Of a stretch of 64,000 nucleotides of DNA, positions 1 to 7,778 are shown piece by piece. The stretch's first letter is position 1. Each line of letters begins with the position of its first letter. The DNA comes from JBBRMW01 sp965246845 (GTDB taxonomy: Bacteria; Chloroflexota; Anaerolineae; Aggregatilineales; UBA2796). Made by a program: the position numbers and the translations under genes. The notes beneath the pieces are model-generated. The model ran no database searches, was not told the DNA's origin, and saw nothing but the letters and a program-made list of their open reading frames with translations. The stretch spans positions 434,001 through 498,000 of the forward strand of contig CBDFFR010000005.1 of the NCBI GenBank assembly GCA_965246845.1, given 5' to 3'.

Positions 1-583
1 CGGTGACATCGAGCGCGGTGGTCGGCTCGTCGGCGACCAGCAGGCGGGGTTCGCACGAGAGCGCCAGCGCGATCATCACACGCTGCCGCATCCCGCCCGA
101 TAATTCGTGCGGATATTGGTCGATGCGCGTTTCCGGGGAGGAAATACCGACTTCTTCCAGTAACTCGATTGCGCGGCGGCGCGCCACCTGGCGTGCCAAA
201 TCGAGATGAATCATCAAGGGTTCCATGATCTGGCGTCCGACAGTCATGCGCGGATCGAGTGCGGTCAGCGCATCCTGAAAGACCATCGCCACCCCCGGAC
301 CCCGCAGGGCGCGCATCGCATTCGCATCCAGACCCAGAATATCCTGCCCTTCCAGCAGGATTTGGCCGCCCGTAATTCTGCCTGGTTTCGGGATGAGGCG
401 CATCAGCGCGAGCGCTGCCGTCGATTTGCCGCTTCCCGACTCGCCCACCAACCCGACGATTTCACCTGGCGCGACCTGCAAGGAAAGCCCGTCTATCGCG
501 GAGACCACGCCCTCGCGCGTCGGAAAGGCGACTCGTAGCGCTTTTACATCCAGGGTCAACGGCAATTTGTCGGAAGGAACCAT
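1..583 (-). CDS. Peptide/oligosaccharide ABC transporter ATP-binding protein, DppD type, 3' end outside window
   Basis: This is the ATPase that powers the importer encoded by the upstream genes. The visible 194 residues carry a Walker A motif (GESGSGKS, about residue 48), the ABC signature (LSGGMRQR, about residue 161) and a Walker B motif (LLVADEPTTALD). These are typical of the DppD/OppD family, which is about 320 residues long, so roughly 130 C-terminal residues are missing beyond base 1. The ATG at 581-583 follows the permease stop by 15 bases, in keeping with one operon. What is imported cannot be read from the ATPase. The adjacent LacI-type regulator hints at a carbohydrate rather than a peptide, which is inference. 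Confidence 0.93.
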   Translation of the reverse strand, partial: MVPSDKLPLTLDVKALRVAFPTREGVVSAIDGLSLQVAPGEIVGLVGESGSGKSTAALALMRLIPKPGRITGGQILLEGQDILGLDANAMRALRGPGVAMVFQDALTALDPRMTVGRQIMEPLMIHLDLARQVARRRAIELLEEVGISSPETRIDQYPHELSGGMRQRVMIALALSCEPRLLVADEPTTALDVT

Positions 584-598
584 ACTGTTTATCCCTTT

Positions 599-1549
599 TC
601 ACGAACGGCTTTTGGGGTTCAACGCATCGTTCAGCGCATCACCCAGAAATTGGAGTGACAACACCACAACGGCCAGTGTCAGCCCCGGCATGATCACCAG
701 ATACGGTTGCGAGCGCACACGCCCGATGCCGAGTGCGATCATAGCGCCCCAGCTCGCGCCCGGAGCCTGAATGCCGATCCCCAGAAAGCTCAACGACGAC
801 TCGAACAACATGGCATTCCCGAAGCTGAGTGTCGTCAGCACGATCATCGACCCCATCACGTTCGGGACCAGATGCCGGATCGTGATCCACCAAGTCGATG
901 CGCCAAGCGCGCGTGCTGCTTCCACGAATTCACGTTCACGCAGCGAAAGCACCTGGCTGCGCACCAGCCGCGCCGGATACGCCCAGTTGATCAGGCCAAT
1001 CGAAAACACGACCACGATATAGCTCAACGTCACGCTGTCCTGAAAAATCGGCCATTGCGTCCGCGTGTACAGGTCGCCCGCCCAGCGCCGCAACGAGGGT
1101 GTGGTCGCTACATTCACGAAAGCGGCAAGCCAGATGCCCGGAAAACTCAGCAACCCATCCGTCACCCATACCAGAAGGGCATCGACCCACCCGCCGATGA
1201 ACGCGCCGAGCGCGCCGACGAGCAAGCCAATCACTGCCGATACCGCCGTGATCGCGAACGCGACCATAAGCGCGGTACGGCCACCCATCAGCACGCGGCT
1301 GAAGAGATCGCGCCCCACTTCGTCGGTTCCCATCAGATGCGCGGCACTGGGTGGTTTGAGGATCGCGGTGTAATCCTGCTTGAGATAATCATAGGGGGCG
1401 ATCTGCTGCGCGAAGAGCGCGCTCAGGCACAGCAGGATAAAGACCGTCAGGCCGAACATCCCCGCCCGGTTACGACGGAAGCGGTAGGCTGCGTCGCTCC
1501 ACAGACTGCGCGGCTTCATCGGTTGCCAGAGCGGGCTAGACGCGGCCAT
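599..1549 (-). CDS. ABC transporter permease, DppC/OppC family
   Basis: A 316-residue inner-membrane permease. It has an N-terminal cytoplasmic segment, a first membrane helix at about residues 32-50, the family-typical stretch LMGTDEVGRDLFSRVLMGG, and the ATPase-coupling loop EFVEAARALGAS near residue 185. Length and layout match DppC/OppC. The ATG at 1549 has a GAGGG ribosome site six bases upstream, which overlaps the stop of the preceding permease gene. The two permeases are therefore translationally close and should form a heterodimer. An internal stretch around residues 125-160 (TPSLRRWAGDLYTRTQW) looks longer than usual for the loop it occupies. The family is certain and the substrate unknown. 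Confidence 0.94.
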   Translation of the reverse strand: MAASSPLWQPMKPRSLWSDAAYRFRRNRAGMFGLTVFILLCLSALFAQQIAPYDYLKQDYTAILKPPSAAHLMGTDEVGRDLFSRVLMGGRTALMVAFAITAVSAVIGLLVGALGAFIGGWVDALLVWVTDGLLSFPGIWLAAFVNVATTPSLRRWAGDLYTRTQWPIFQDSVTLSYIVVVFSIGLINWAYPARLVRSQVLSLREREFVEAARALGASTWWITIRHLVPNVMGSMIVLTTLSFGNAMLFESSLSFLGIGIQAPGASWGAMIALGIGRVRSQPYLVIMPGLTLAVVVLSLQFLGDALNDALNPKSRS

Positions 1550-1558
1550 GAATTACCC

Positions 1559-2515
1559 TCACTTCGTCAGCTTCACGCGCGGGTCGAGGACGCCATAGAG
1601 CAGATCGACCGACAGGCTGAAGAACATGACCACGACGGTCGCGACCAGTGCGCTGGCGGTCGCGGTCGGAATATCGCCCAGTTTGAGCGCGTTGCTCGTC
1701 ATCAACCCGAACCCCTGAATATTGAAGATTGATTCGATGAAGATGGTGCTGCTCACCAACCCCGCACCGGTGAGTCCAAGAATGGTGATCACGGGGGTCA
1801 GTGAATTGCGAACCACATGGCGCAGGACGATTTGCACTTCCGGGACACCCCGCGCACGCGCCGCCCGAATGTACTCCTGCGAGAGGACTTCAAGCACCGA
1901 AGCGCGCGTGAACCGGACGACGTTCAGCAACGCGCCCGCTGCCAGACATGCCGCGGGCAGGATCGTTTCCTGGCTGAACAGACCATGCCATCCGATCCCG
2001 ATAGAAGGCAGCAGGTGAAGCTGCACGACGATCACGATCATCGCCACCGGTGCGATGACGAAGCTGGGAATGGAAGACACCACAGAGGACGTGCTGACCA
2101 GCAAATGATCGAGGACCGTATTGTGAGCCACCGCCGTCAGGATGCCGACCGGAACGCCGATAACCACCACGATGAACAAAGCGGCCAGCGCCAGTTGCAG
2201 CGAAATCGGAATTGCCGTTTTGAGCAGTTGCGAGATTTGCGGGTCGCCCTGCATCACATAAGACTTGCCAAAATCGCCGCGTATCGCATTTCCGAGCCAC
2301 TGGACGTAACGCACAATCACGGGTGCATCGAGGTTGAGTTCCTTGCGGAAGGCTTCATAGAGCTGCGGATCGATCCGCCCGCCGCTGCTGCGCGACCCGG
2401 CAAGATAGGCCGCCAGATCACCCGCACCATATTGGCCGATCACGAACGTAAACGACGAGATCACGATCAGGAGGGGGATCATGCTGGCGATGCGCCGGAT
2501 CAGGTAACGTGTCAT
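1559..2515 (-). CDS. ABC transporter permease, DppB/OppB family
   Basis: A 318-residue permease beginning MTRYLIRRIASMIPLLIVIS, the textbook DppB/OppB N-terminus (basic start, then the first membrane helix). The ATPase-docking loop EYIRAARARGVPEVQIVLRH lies at about residues 212-231. The C-terminus ends DLLYGVLDPRVKLTK, also family-typical. It is followed nine bases later by the DppC-type gene and preceded by the solute-binding protein gene with a hairpin between them. It pairs with the downstream permease to form the membrane channel of the importer. Confidence 0.95.
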   Translation of the reverse strand: MTRYLIRRIASMIPLLIVISSFTFVIGQYGAGDLAAYLAGSRSSGGRIDPQLYEAFRKELNLDAPVIVRYVQWLGNAIRGDFGKSYVMQGDPQISQLLKTAIPISLQLALAALFIVVVIGVPVGILTAVAHNTVLDHLLVSTSSVVSSIPSFVIAPVAMIVIVVQLHLLPSIGIGWHGLFSQETILPAACLAAGALLNVVRFTRASVLEVLSQEYIRAARARGVPEVQIVLRHVVRNSLTPVITILGLTGAGLVSSTIFIESIFNIQGFGLMTSNALKLGDIPTATASALVATVVVMFFSLSVDLLYGVLDPRVKLTK

Positions 2516-2588
2516 GGGCGATTCTCGAAAAAACGACTGGGGATTGCGGGATAGAGGAACCCGAAGGCTCCCCTACCCATTTCTGCCG

Positions 2589-2604
2589 CCGGGCATCAGC
2601 CCGG
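2589..2604 (-). terminator. Intra-operon hairpin after the solute-binding protein gene
   Basis: CCGGGC, a four-base loop and GCCCGG form a perfect stem nine bases past the binding-protein stop codon and before the permease genes. No long T run follows, so it is more likely an mRNA-stabilising or partial-termination hairpin that keeps binding-protein levels above permease levels. Function is inferred from position. Confidence 0.5.
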
Positions 2605-2612
2605 AAGCCGGA

Positions 2613-4352
2613 TCAATGCTCGATCACGTAGGTTTGTTCCATGCCGGGCGAGTTGTTGAGGTAGTTGCTATTGCCGCCGAATACGGTCAGGTTTTTGACC
2701 CAGGGTGCGACCAGCCGGAAGCCATCGTTGGTGAAGAGCGAGACCGTGTACACCTGATCAACCCAGACCTGCTGCGCTTTGGCAAGCACCTCGCACAGTT
2801 TCACGGGGTCCGTCTGCTGACCTGCCTGCTTCATCAGCGCGACCAGATCGGGGACGTTCGGGAGCGTCAGCATCGAGATCTTTGATGCGTCGGCGGGTGG
2901 TGGGCCAGAAAGCGGGACCAGATTCATCATGAACGAATAGACGTCTACTGTCGATTCGCCCTGTGCATTCGGCCACAGGTGGGTGGCGTAGGTCGGCTTG
3001 TTGAAATCAGCCATCGGCTCCTGATGTATTTTGATGTTCTTCAAGCCGAGATTGGCCTCAAGCATATTCTGAATGACCTGCGCCTGAACGAGGTTGCGCG
3101 CGACGGGTTCCCCAAACATGCCGAGCGTGATATTGATTTCCATGTTCTGGATCGTGCTGGCGTAGGGCGATTTGGCGAGTTCGGCTTTGGCCTGCGCCGG
3201 GTCAAAGGCGAGCGGCTTGATGCTGGCGAACTGCGTGCTGCACGTCGGGACCGCATCCGGGCTGTGGTGGTAGTAGAGCGGCTTGAAGACCTTCTGCCCC
3301 GCGCCGCCGCCGAGAACATCGGCCAGTGTCTGGCGGTCGATTGCCATCATGATAGCGCGGCGCACATGGACGTCTTCCATCGGCGGGAAGGCCGTCACGA
3401 GCAACTGCTCCACGTTGTAATCCGTAACAGGCAAGAGTGCCTTCGAGAGATAATCCGAGGTTTTGGCCGACTCCGCATCACTTGGACTGAGCGGCAGCAG
3501 CATTACATCGGCTTCCTTGTTCTCGAAGGCGGTGATCGCCGTCGAAGTATCTGCGATGAACGTGGATTTGATGCGTGTGAGCGTCGGTTTTTTGCCGTTC
3601 CAGTTCGGGTTTGGAACCAGCGTCATGCCGGAATTCGCGGTATAGGACTCCAGCATCCAGGGGCCGGGGTAGGCCGTCCCCTTTTCGGTCGTCCAGTACG
3701 CATCCGCGCCGTAATTCTTGCCCTTGCCTGCCATCACGGATTCCGGCTTTACGATGAACCAGAGTTGGAGCGGTTCGAGGCTGAGGACCATCGTCGGCTG
3801 CGTGAAGGTAAGCGTCAGCGTATAGTCATCGACGATCTTGATCCCCTCGGCATTAGCTGCGCCGAATTCATCCAACGGGATTTTTCCGTCGAAGACGTCC
3901 TGCGCTCCCTTGAGGCTGGACCAATAGCGCTTGGCAGTTTGCCCGGCAAATTTTGTCGCAAGATCCTTATGATTCGTCATCAGTAGATAGTTCAGGCTCC
4001 ACGCAGCTTCTTTCGCGGTGATCGGCGAACCATCCGAAAATTTGTAACCCTGTTTGAGTTTCAGGGTGACGCTGGTGCGGTCGGCGTTGAACGTCCACGA
4101 GTCGGCAAGGCCAATATTGATGGGCTGGAACTTCGGATCGATGCCGACCATGCGCAGCCAGATCAGGTCCGAGCTGCCGCTGTAGCCGAACGCAAATGGG
4201 TTGAGGTTGAAGGCCGTGTGCCAGCTCGCGAGGTCGATCACGCGCAGTTCCTGGGTTGCAGCCGCTTTATCCTGCGCGGATGCAGTGGAGGTGAACGAAA
4301 AGGTGAGCAGCAGCGCCGCCAACAAAAGTGTTCTAAAAGATTTGCGGTTCAT
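2613..4352 (-). CDS. Secreted solute-binding protein of an ABC importer, family 5 (SBP_bac_5)
   Basis: About 579 residues with a Sec signal peptide (MNRKSFRTLLLAALLLTFSF, cleavage predicted after ASA near residue 26) and no lipobox cysteine. Family-5 hallmarks follow: LKLKQGYKFSDGSPITAKEA near residue 98, and HVRRAIMMAIDRQTLAD in the second half. I chose the ATG at 4352 because GGAG sits six bases before it. In-frame ATGs at 4355 and 4364 are alternatives. Binding proteins of this family carry peptides, nickel, or plant-type oligosaccharides. The LacI-type gene upstream argues for a sugar ligand, but the sequence alone does not settle it. Confidence 0.92.
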   Translation of the reverse strand: MNRKSFRTLLLAALLLTFSFTSTASAQDKAAATQELRVIDLASWHTAFNLNPFAFGYSGSSDLIWLRMVGIDPKFQPINIGLADSWTFNADRTSVTLKLKQGYKFSDGSPITAKEAAWSLNYLLMTNHKDLATKFAGQTAKRYWSSLKGAQDVFDGKIPLDEFGAANAEGIKIVDDYTLTLTFTQPTMVLSLEPLQLWFIVKPESVMAGKGKNYGADAYWTTEKGTAYPGPWMLESYTANSGMTLVPNPNWNGKKPTLTRIKSTFIADTSTAITAFENKEADVMLLPLSPSDAESAKTSDYLSKALLPVTDYNVEQLLVTAFPPMEDVHVRRAIMMAIDRQTLADVLGGGAGQKVFKPLYYHHSPDAVPTCSTQFASIKPLAFDPAQAKAELAKSPYASTIQNMEINITLGMFGEPVARNLVQAQVIQNMLEANLGLKNIKIHQEPMADFNKPTYATHLWPNAQGESTVDVYSFMMNLVPLSGPPPADASKISMLTLPNVPDLVALMKQAGQQTDPVKLCEVLAKAQQVWVDQVYTVSLFTNDGFRLVAPWVKNLTVFGGNSNYLNNSPGMEQTYVIEH

Positions 4353-4411
4353 CATCTTCTCCATCGAGTAAACTAATCTTTGGCGGGAATCCTACACGTG
4401 TCGTGGGGTCG

Positions 4412-5437
4412 TCACGCTCCTCTCTGCGCTCTTGCTGTCGATTGCCGGATCACCAGTTCGACCGCGACCGTCTCCTGCATCGGCGCGTGGTCCCGGTCGC
4501 TGATGCGTGCGAATAGCAATTGAGCCGCACGTTCACCCATGCGCTGCCCGCCGCCTTGAACAGTGGTCAGGGGCGGGTACAGATGACGTGCCATTTCGAT
4601 GTCGTCGAACCCGGCCACCGAAATATCATCCGGTACGCGTAATCCGCGCTCCTGAATGGCGTGCAGCGCGCCAATCGCAAGCAGGTCGTTGATACTTAGG
4701 ATGGCGGTGGGCGGGTCGGGCAGGGCGAGAAAAGTGGCAGCCGCCTGATAACCATCCTCGATCAGATTGCCGCAATGACAAACAAGCCGCTCGTCGTAAC
4801 TGCCCAGAGCGCTCATCTTCTCCCGATACACATCCGGTCGCGCGTCGTGCCATGTGCGCCGTCCCACGCCATTGATGAAACCAATGCGGCGATGGCCGAG
4901 CGCGATCAGATGATCCATGATCGCGATTGCGCCGCCGCGTAAGTCGTTGATGACCCAATCCGCGTTATCGAATTCGCCGATGAACACCGCCGGGCTGGAT
5001 TGCTGCGAGAGCGCTTTCACTTCGGTTTCCAGCAAATCTACGAAGGTCGGCATCAGAATCAGGCCGTCGAGCCGTTGTTGAAACAGGGACGCAATGCAGC
5101 GGCGTTCGCGCTCGTGATCGAGGTCCGTACTGGTCACGGTGACGTAATAGTCGTGCGCGATAGCTTCACGCTCGACTCCGCGTAGCACATCAATCACGAA
5201 TGGGTTGACCAGATCGGGGATGAGCAGCCCGATAGTCCGGCTCAGGCCAAGCCGCAGGTCGCGAGCAAGCGCATTCGTCTGATACCCAAGTTCCTGAGCG
5301 ATCTTCAAAATACGTTCGCGCGTATCTTTGGCAATGGGGATGCTTCCATCCATGCGGTCGCTCAATACATAGGAGACAGTCGCGCGCGAAACGCCTGCTT
5401 TTTTGGCAATATCAGCCTGTGTGAGCTTTTTGATCAT
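4412..5437 (-). CDS. LacI-family transcriptional regulator
   Basis: A 341-residue repressor-type protein. Residues 1-55 form the LacI helix-turn-helix (TQADIAKKAGVSRATVSYVL) and hinge helix. The rest is a periplasmic-binding-like sensor domain with typical pieces such as IGLLIPDLVNPFV, GHRRIGFINGV and DDISVAGFDDIEMARHLYPPLTTV. I start at the ATG at 5435-5437 (MIKKLTQADIA), the usual family N-terminus. An in-frame ATG at 5479 would overlap the dioxygenase stop by four bases but adds 14 atypical residues. It lies within the operon it probably controls, between the dioxygenase-like gene and the transporter genes. The effector is unknown, probably a sugar. Confidence 0.94.
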   Translation of the reverse strand: MIKKLTQADIAKKAGVSRATVSYVLSDRMDGSIPIAKDTRERILKIAQELGYQTNALARDLRLGLSRTIGLLIPDLVNPFVIDVLRGVEREAIAHDYYVTVTSTDLDHERERRCIASLFQQRLDGLILMPTFVDLLETEVKALSQQSSPAVFIGEFDNADWVINDLRGGAIAIMDHLIALGHRRIGFINGVGRRTWHDARPDVYREKMSALGSYDERLVCHCGNLIEDGYQAAATFLALPDPPTAILSINDLLAIGALHAIQERGLRVPDDISVAGFDDIEMARHLYPPLTTVQGGGQRMGERAAQLLFARISDRDHAPMQETVAVELVIRQSTARAQRGA

Positions 5438-5475
5438 TGATGAAAATCCCGATAAGGCAAAGTGTAGCTGTACAT

Positions 5476-6390
5476 TCAACAGATACGCTTTTCAGGCCGC
5501 ATCAGCGAATCGTCCCACGCGCGCATTTCGAGCGACCCACGACGCCAGTAATATTTCAAATCGTCGTGCTTCCAATTTGCATAAATTTCTTCCCAGCCAA
5601 GATCACAATGGGGCAGGAGCGAACGTTCCTCGACAACCTCATGGAGAGGTTGATAGCGCACATCCAGCGACAGGCGAATGCGATCTTTTTGTCTGGCGGG
5701 CAAGGCGCGGTGTACCGTAAAGCTGGGGAAGATGAGAACGTCGCCGGTTTCGTAATCACCTTCTGCCCAATCCGGGGGATCGGATGGACAGAGTTGCGCC
5801 GCGATCAGACCCGCCCCTTGCGACTCCTGAATAGGCAGATAGCCAAGCCGATGCGAAGCGCGCAAGACCGTAAGACCACCCATCGCACGCGGACAGCTTC
5901 CGAGCGGGAACCACGCCGTCCATGTGTTCGATGTGCCTTGAATTAGCGGGTAATCCTGATGTTGCGGCGTCGGAACCATTGCGGGGTGCGGCGTAATCAT
6001 ACGAACGATATGACGTGGATGCACCAGCACAGGTCCATCGAATAATGTGCCGAATATTTTTAACAGCGCCGGATGATGCGGCAGGCGATGCACGCTTTCA
6101 AGTTTTTGCACATCGTCGTACATCGTGTGTGTAACACCGATGTCGGTACGCATCATATTCTCAGGAATGTGATCGAACGCGCTTGTGTCGAGCAGCCCGC
6201 CCAATGCGCCCTGTCCGGGTTGTCGCCATCCATGTCGTTCGACAATTTGAAGGACATCGGCACGTACCTCCAACACATCCTTCGTCGGGATGAGCTTTTT
6301 GAAAAACAGATAACCATCTTCTTCGGCACGCGCACGCAGGGCGCGACCGTCACCCAGCAACGATGTCGCGTCCGCAAAACTGATTGGCAT
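5476..6390 (-). CDS. Phytanoyl-CoA dioxygenase (PhyH) family protein
   Basis: A 304-residue putative Fe(II)/2-oxoglutarate-dependent oxygenase. The metal-binding HxD (HQDYPL, about residue 143), the distal His (FPSFTVHRALP) and the 2-oxoglutarate Arg (RIRLSLDVRY) are all visible in order, so it is probably active. GGGAG lies eight bases before the ATG. It is the first gene of the operon containing the LacI regulator and the family-5 importer, so it may hydroxylate or demethylate the imported compound. Bacterial PhyH proteins have very varied substrates and none can be assigned here. Confidence 0.88.
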   Translation of the reverse strand: MPISFADATSLLGDGRALRARAEEDGYLFFKKLIPTKDVLEVRADVLQIVERHGWRQPGQGALGGLLDTSAFDHIPENMMRTDIGVTHTMYDDVQKLESVHRLPHHPALLKIFGTLFDGPVLVHPRHIVRMITPHPAMVPTPQHQDYPLIQGTSNTWTAWFPLGSCPRAMGGLTVLRASHRLGYLPIQESQGAGLIAAQLCPSDPPDWAEGDYETGDVLIFPSFTVHRALPARQKDRIRLSLDVRYQPLHEVVEERSLLPHCDLGWEEIYANWKHDDLKYYWRRGSLEMRAWDDSLMRPEKRIC

Positions 6391-6487
6391 CGTAAATTCT
6401 CCCGCGCTTCAAAAGACATTTAAACAAATGTAGTGCCTTTGTGCTGGCAGGCTATCCGCAACTTACTCGTTTCACGTTACTCGATTA

Positions 6488-6516
6488 ACTATATTGCGAA
6501 CTTTGATGGGAGTCAA
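6488..6516 (-). promoter_or_regulatory. Sigma-70-type promoter for the dioxygenase/LacI/importer operon
   Basis: On the minus strand TTGACT (6511-6516) and TATAGT (6488-6493) are separated by 17 bases, close to consensus, about 100 bases upstream of the first gene. Two direct copies of CGAGTAA (6463-6469 and 6477-6483 in complement) lie just downstream of the -10 and are candidate regulator contacts. Transcription start and operator are not proven. Confidence 0.6.
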
Positions 6517-6842
6517 GTAGCTTGTAAATATTCGCCGGACTAATGCATCAAAAACAATAGCGAGAAGTGGGAAAGATAATGTTGAGAGCAACACAAAAAA
6601 GGCTTGTACCTGAAAGCAAACGAATCTAAATTTCAATACCCTCACCAAAATTTCACGGCGCAGTGTATAAGTCTGAGCAATGCGCCTTTTGATAAAGCAC
6701 AAACTAATTCAAGTGCTGTGCGCAGGCTGATGCGTTAATTTTCAGGGTGAGCAAGGCTGCGCTTTGGGTTGAACATATCCTTTTGCGTTTACACTCATCA
6801 AAATTGGCGAGGGTATTGAAATTTAAGTACGGTATAAATTAT

Positions 6843-6864
6843 GGGCGGACAACATCAGTCCGCC
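6843..6864. repeat. REP-like palindrome
   Basis: GGGCGGAC, seven bases, then GTCCGCC form a near-perfect stem. The same core occurs at 29393-29414 and 55808-55829. A degenerate second copy (GACCTGCGGGTC followed by CGCCC) lies about 25 bases further on, so this site looks like a REP doublet. Confidence 0.6.
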
Positions 6865-7003
6865 ACTACGAATCGCGCGCTGTGTAGGAGCAGACCTGCG
6901 GGTCCGCCCACGCTTTTGACTTTGATGCGTTGCCCTGCATTACAGCGTCCGCTGAGTGCATTTATGCCGTTCTATAGTGTGCGATAATCTTACACTACCA
7001 CCC

Positions 7004-7042
7004 GGTAGCCATTTCCGGTAGCCATTTCCGGTAGCCATTTCC
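7004..7042. repeat. Three tandem copies of a 13-bp unit
   Basis: GGTAGCCATTTCC occurs three times without interruption, 20 bases before the stop codon end of the acetyltransferase gene. The copies are identical, which suggests recent slippage. No function can be assigned. Confidence 0.85.
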
Positions 7043-7061
7043 GAGCGAAATAAGAATCCGG

Positions 7062-7592
7062 TTACAGGCTTTTGCGCATGATCGCCTGTGTCATACTAAA
7101 TCCTTGATCGGTATAAACCGCCTGAGCACCCACATTGGTTGCCGTCACGTAGAGCTGGATGCGAAAGAGTCCTTGAGTTTCGGCCCATCGATAGGCGTGG
7201 TCGAGCAAGCGTTGAGCAATGCCCATGCAGCGGTGGCTGGGCGCAACATAGAGTGCCTCGACTTCGACCCATCGACGATGACGAAACATCGGCGAGTCGG
7301 TGTGGACAGCGGCAATCAATAAGCCCACCGCACGATTGCCGTCTTTGACGATTAGCCATAAGTGATCAGGCTGTTGTGCGGTTTCATAAAATGCACGCCG
7401 CAGCAGCGCCTCCCAACCGTCAGCCAGCGCGAAATGTGCATCCAGAGATGCGTTATAGCTGTGCAGCGCACCAAAAAGGGCAATCACTGCATCGGCATCG
7501 GCGAGGTGAGCCGGAATAATGTGAAGCGCACCCACGCTCATATTGGGGATTTCCAGCGCCGTTACCGGGTACTCCATTGTCGATTGTAACAT
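7062..7592 (-). CDS. GNAT-family N-acetyltransferase
   Basis: A 176-residue acetyltransferase. The acetyl-CoA-binding motif A is visible as ALYVAPSHRCMGIAQRLLDH (about residues 112-131, a Q/RxxGxG/A-like pattern), followed by the motif B region LYVTATNVGAQAVYTDQGF near the C-terminus. The ATG at 7590-7592 is preceded by AGGAG at eight bases, which supports this start over the internal Met6 and Met18. It is a single gene with its own upstream region. The acceptor substrate is unknown. Confidence 0.9.
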   Translation of the reverse strand: MLQSTMEYPVTALEIPNMSVGALHIIPAHLADADAVIALFGALHSYNASLDAHFALADGWEALLRRAFYETAQQPDHLWLIVKDGNRAVGLLIAAVHTDSPMFRHRRWVEVEALYVAPSHRCMGIAQRLLDHAYRWAETQGLFRIQLYVTATNVGAQAVYTDQGFSMTQAIMRKSL

Positions 7593-7778
7593 GCGATCAT
7601 CTCCTCACATTGCCTCGACCATCATCACAGTACAAACATACCATATAAGTTATATAACTGTCAAAGTATATAAATTGTCCGAATTTGAATCACATTCCAC
7701 CCAACATTGAAATCAAATCTAGGCTCGATGGAGGACTATTTATAGTGAAGGAATGACGGTCTCTCACAAGCGGAAGTG

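Larger units (their letters stand above)
6391..7061. other. 670-bp intergenic region, AT-rich, with repeats and no convincing gene
   Basis: The proximal part holds the minus-strand operon promoter. The middle (about 6520-6840) is AT-rich and has no reading frame with protein-like composition. The distal part contains two REP-like palindromic pieces (6843-6864 and around 6884-6911) and a three-copy 13-bp tandem repeat (7004-7042). Confidence 0.6.

Noticed and set aside
24..583. Plus-strand frames over the ATPase gene
   Set aside because: They are antisense to an ATPase with all expected motifs.
5438..5479. Earlier ATG for the LacI-type gene
   Set aside because: The four-base overlap with the dioxygenase stop is attractive, but the extra 14 residues do not match the family N-terminus, which begins at the ATG at 5437.
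6472..6702. 76-residue frame in the AT-rich gap
   Set aside because: No ribosome site, overlaps a good promoter and has no protein-like pattern apart from AT-rich hydrophobic codons.
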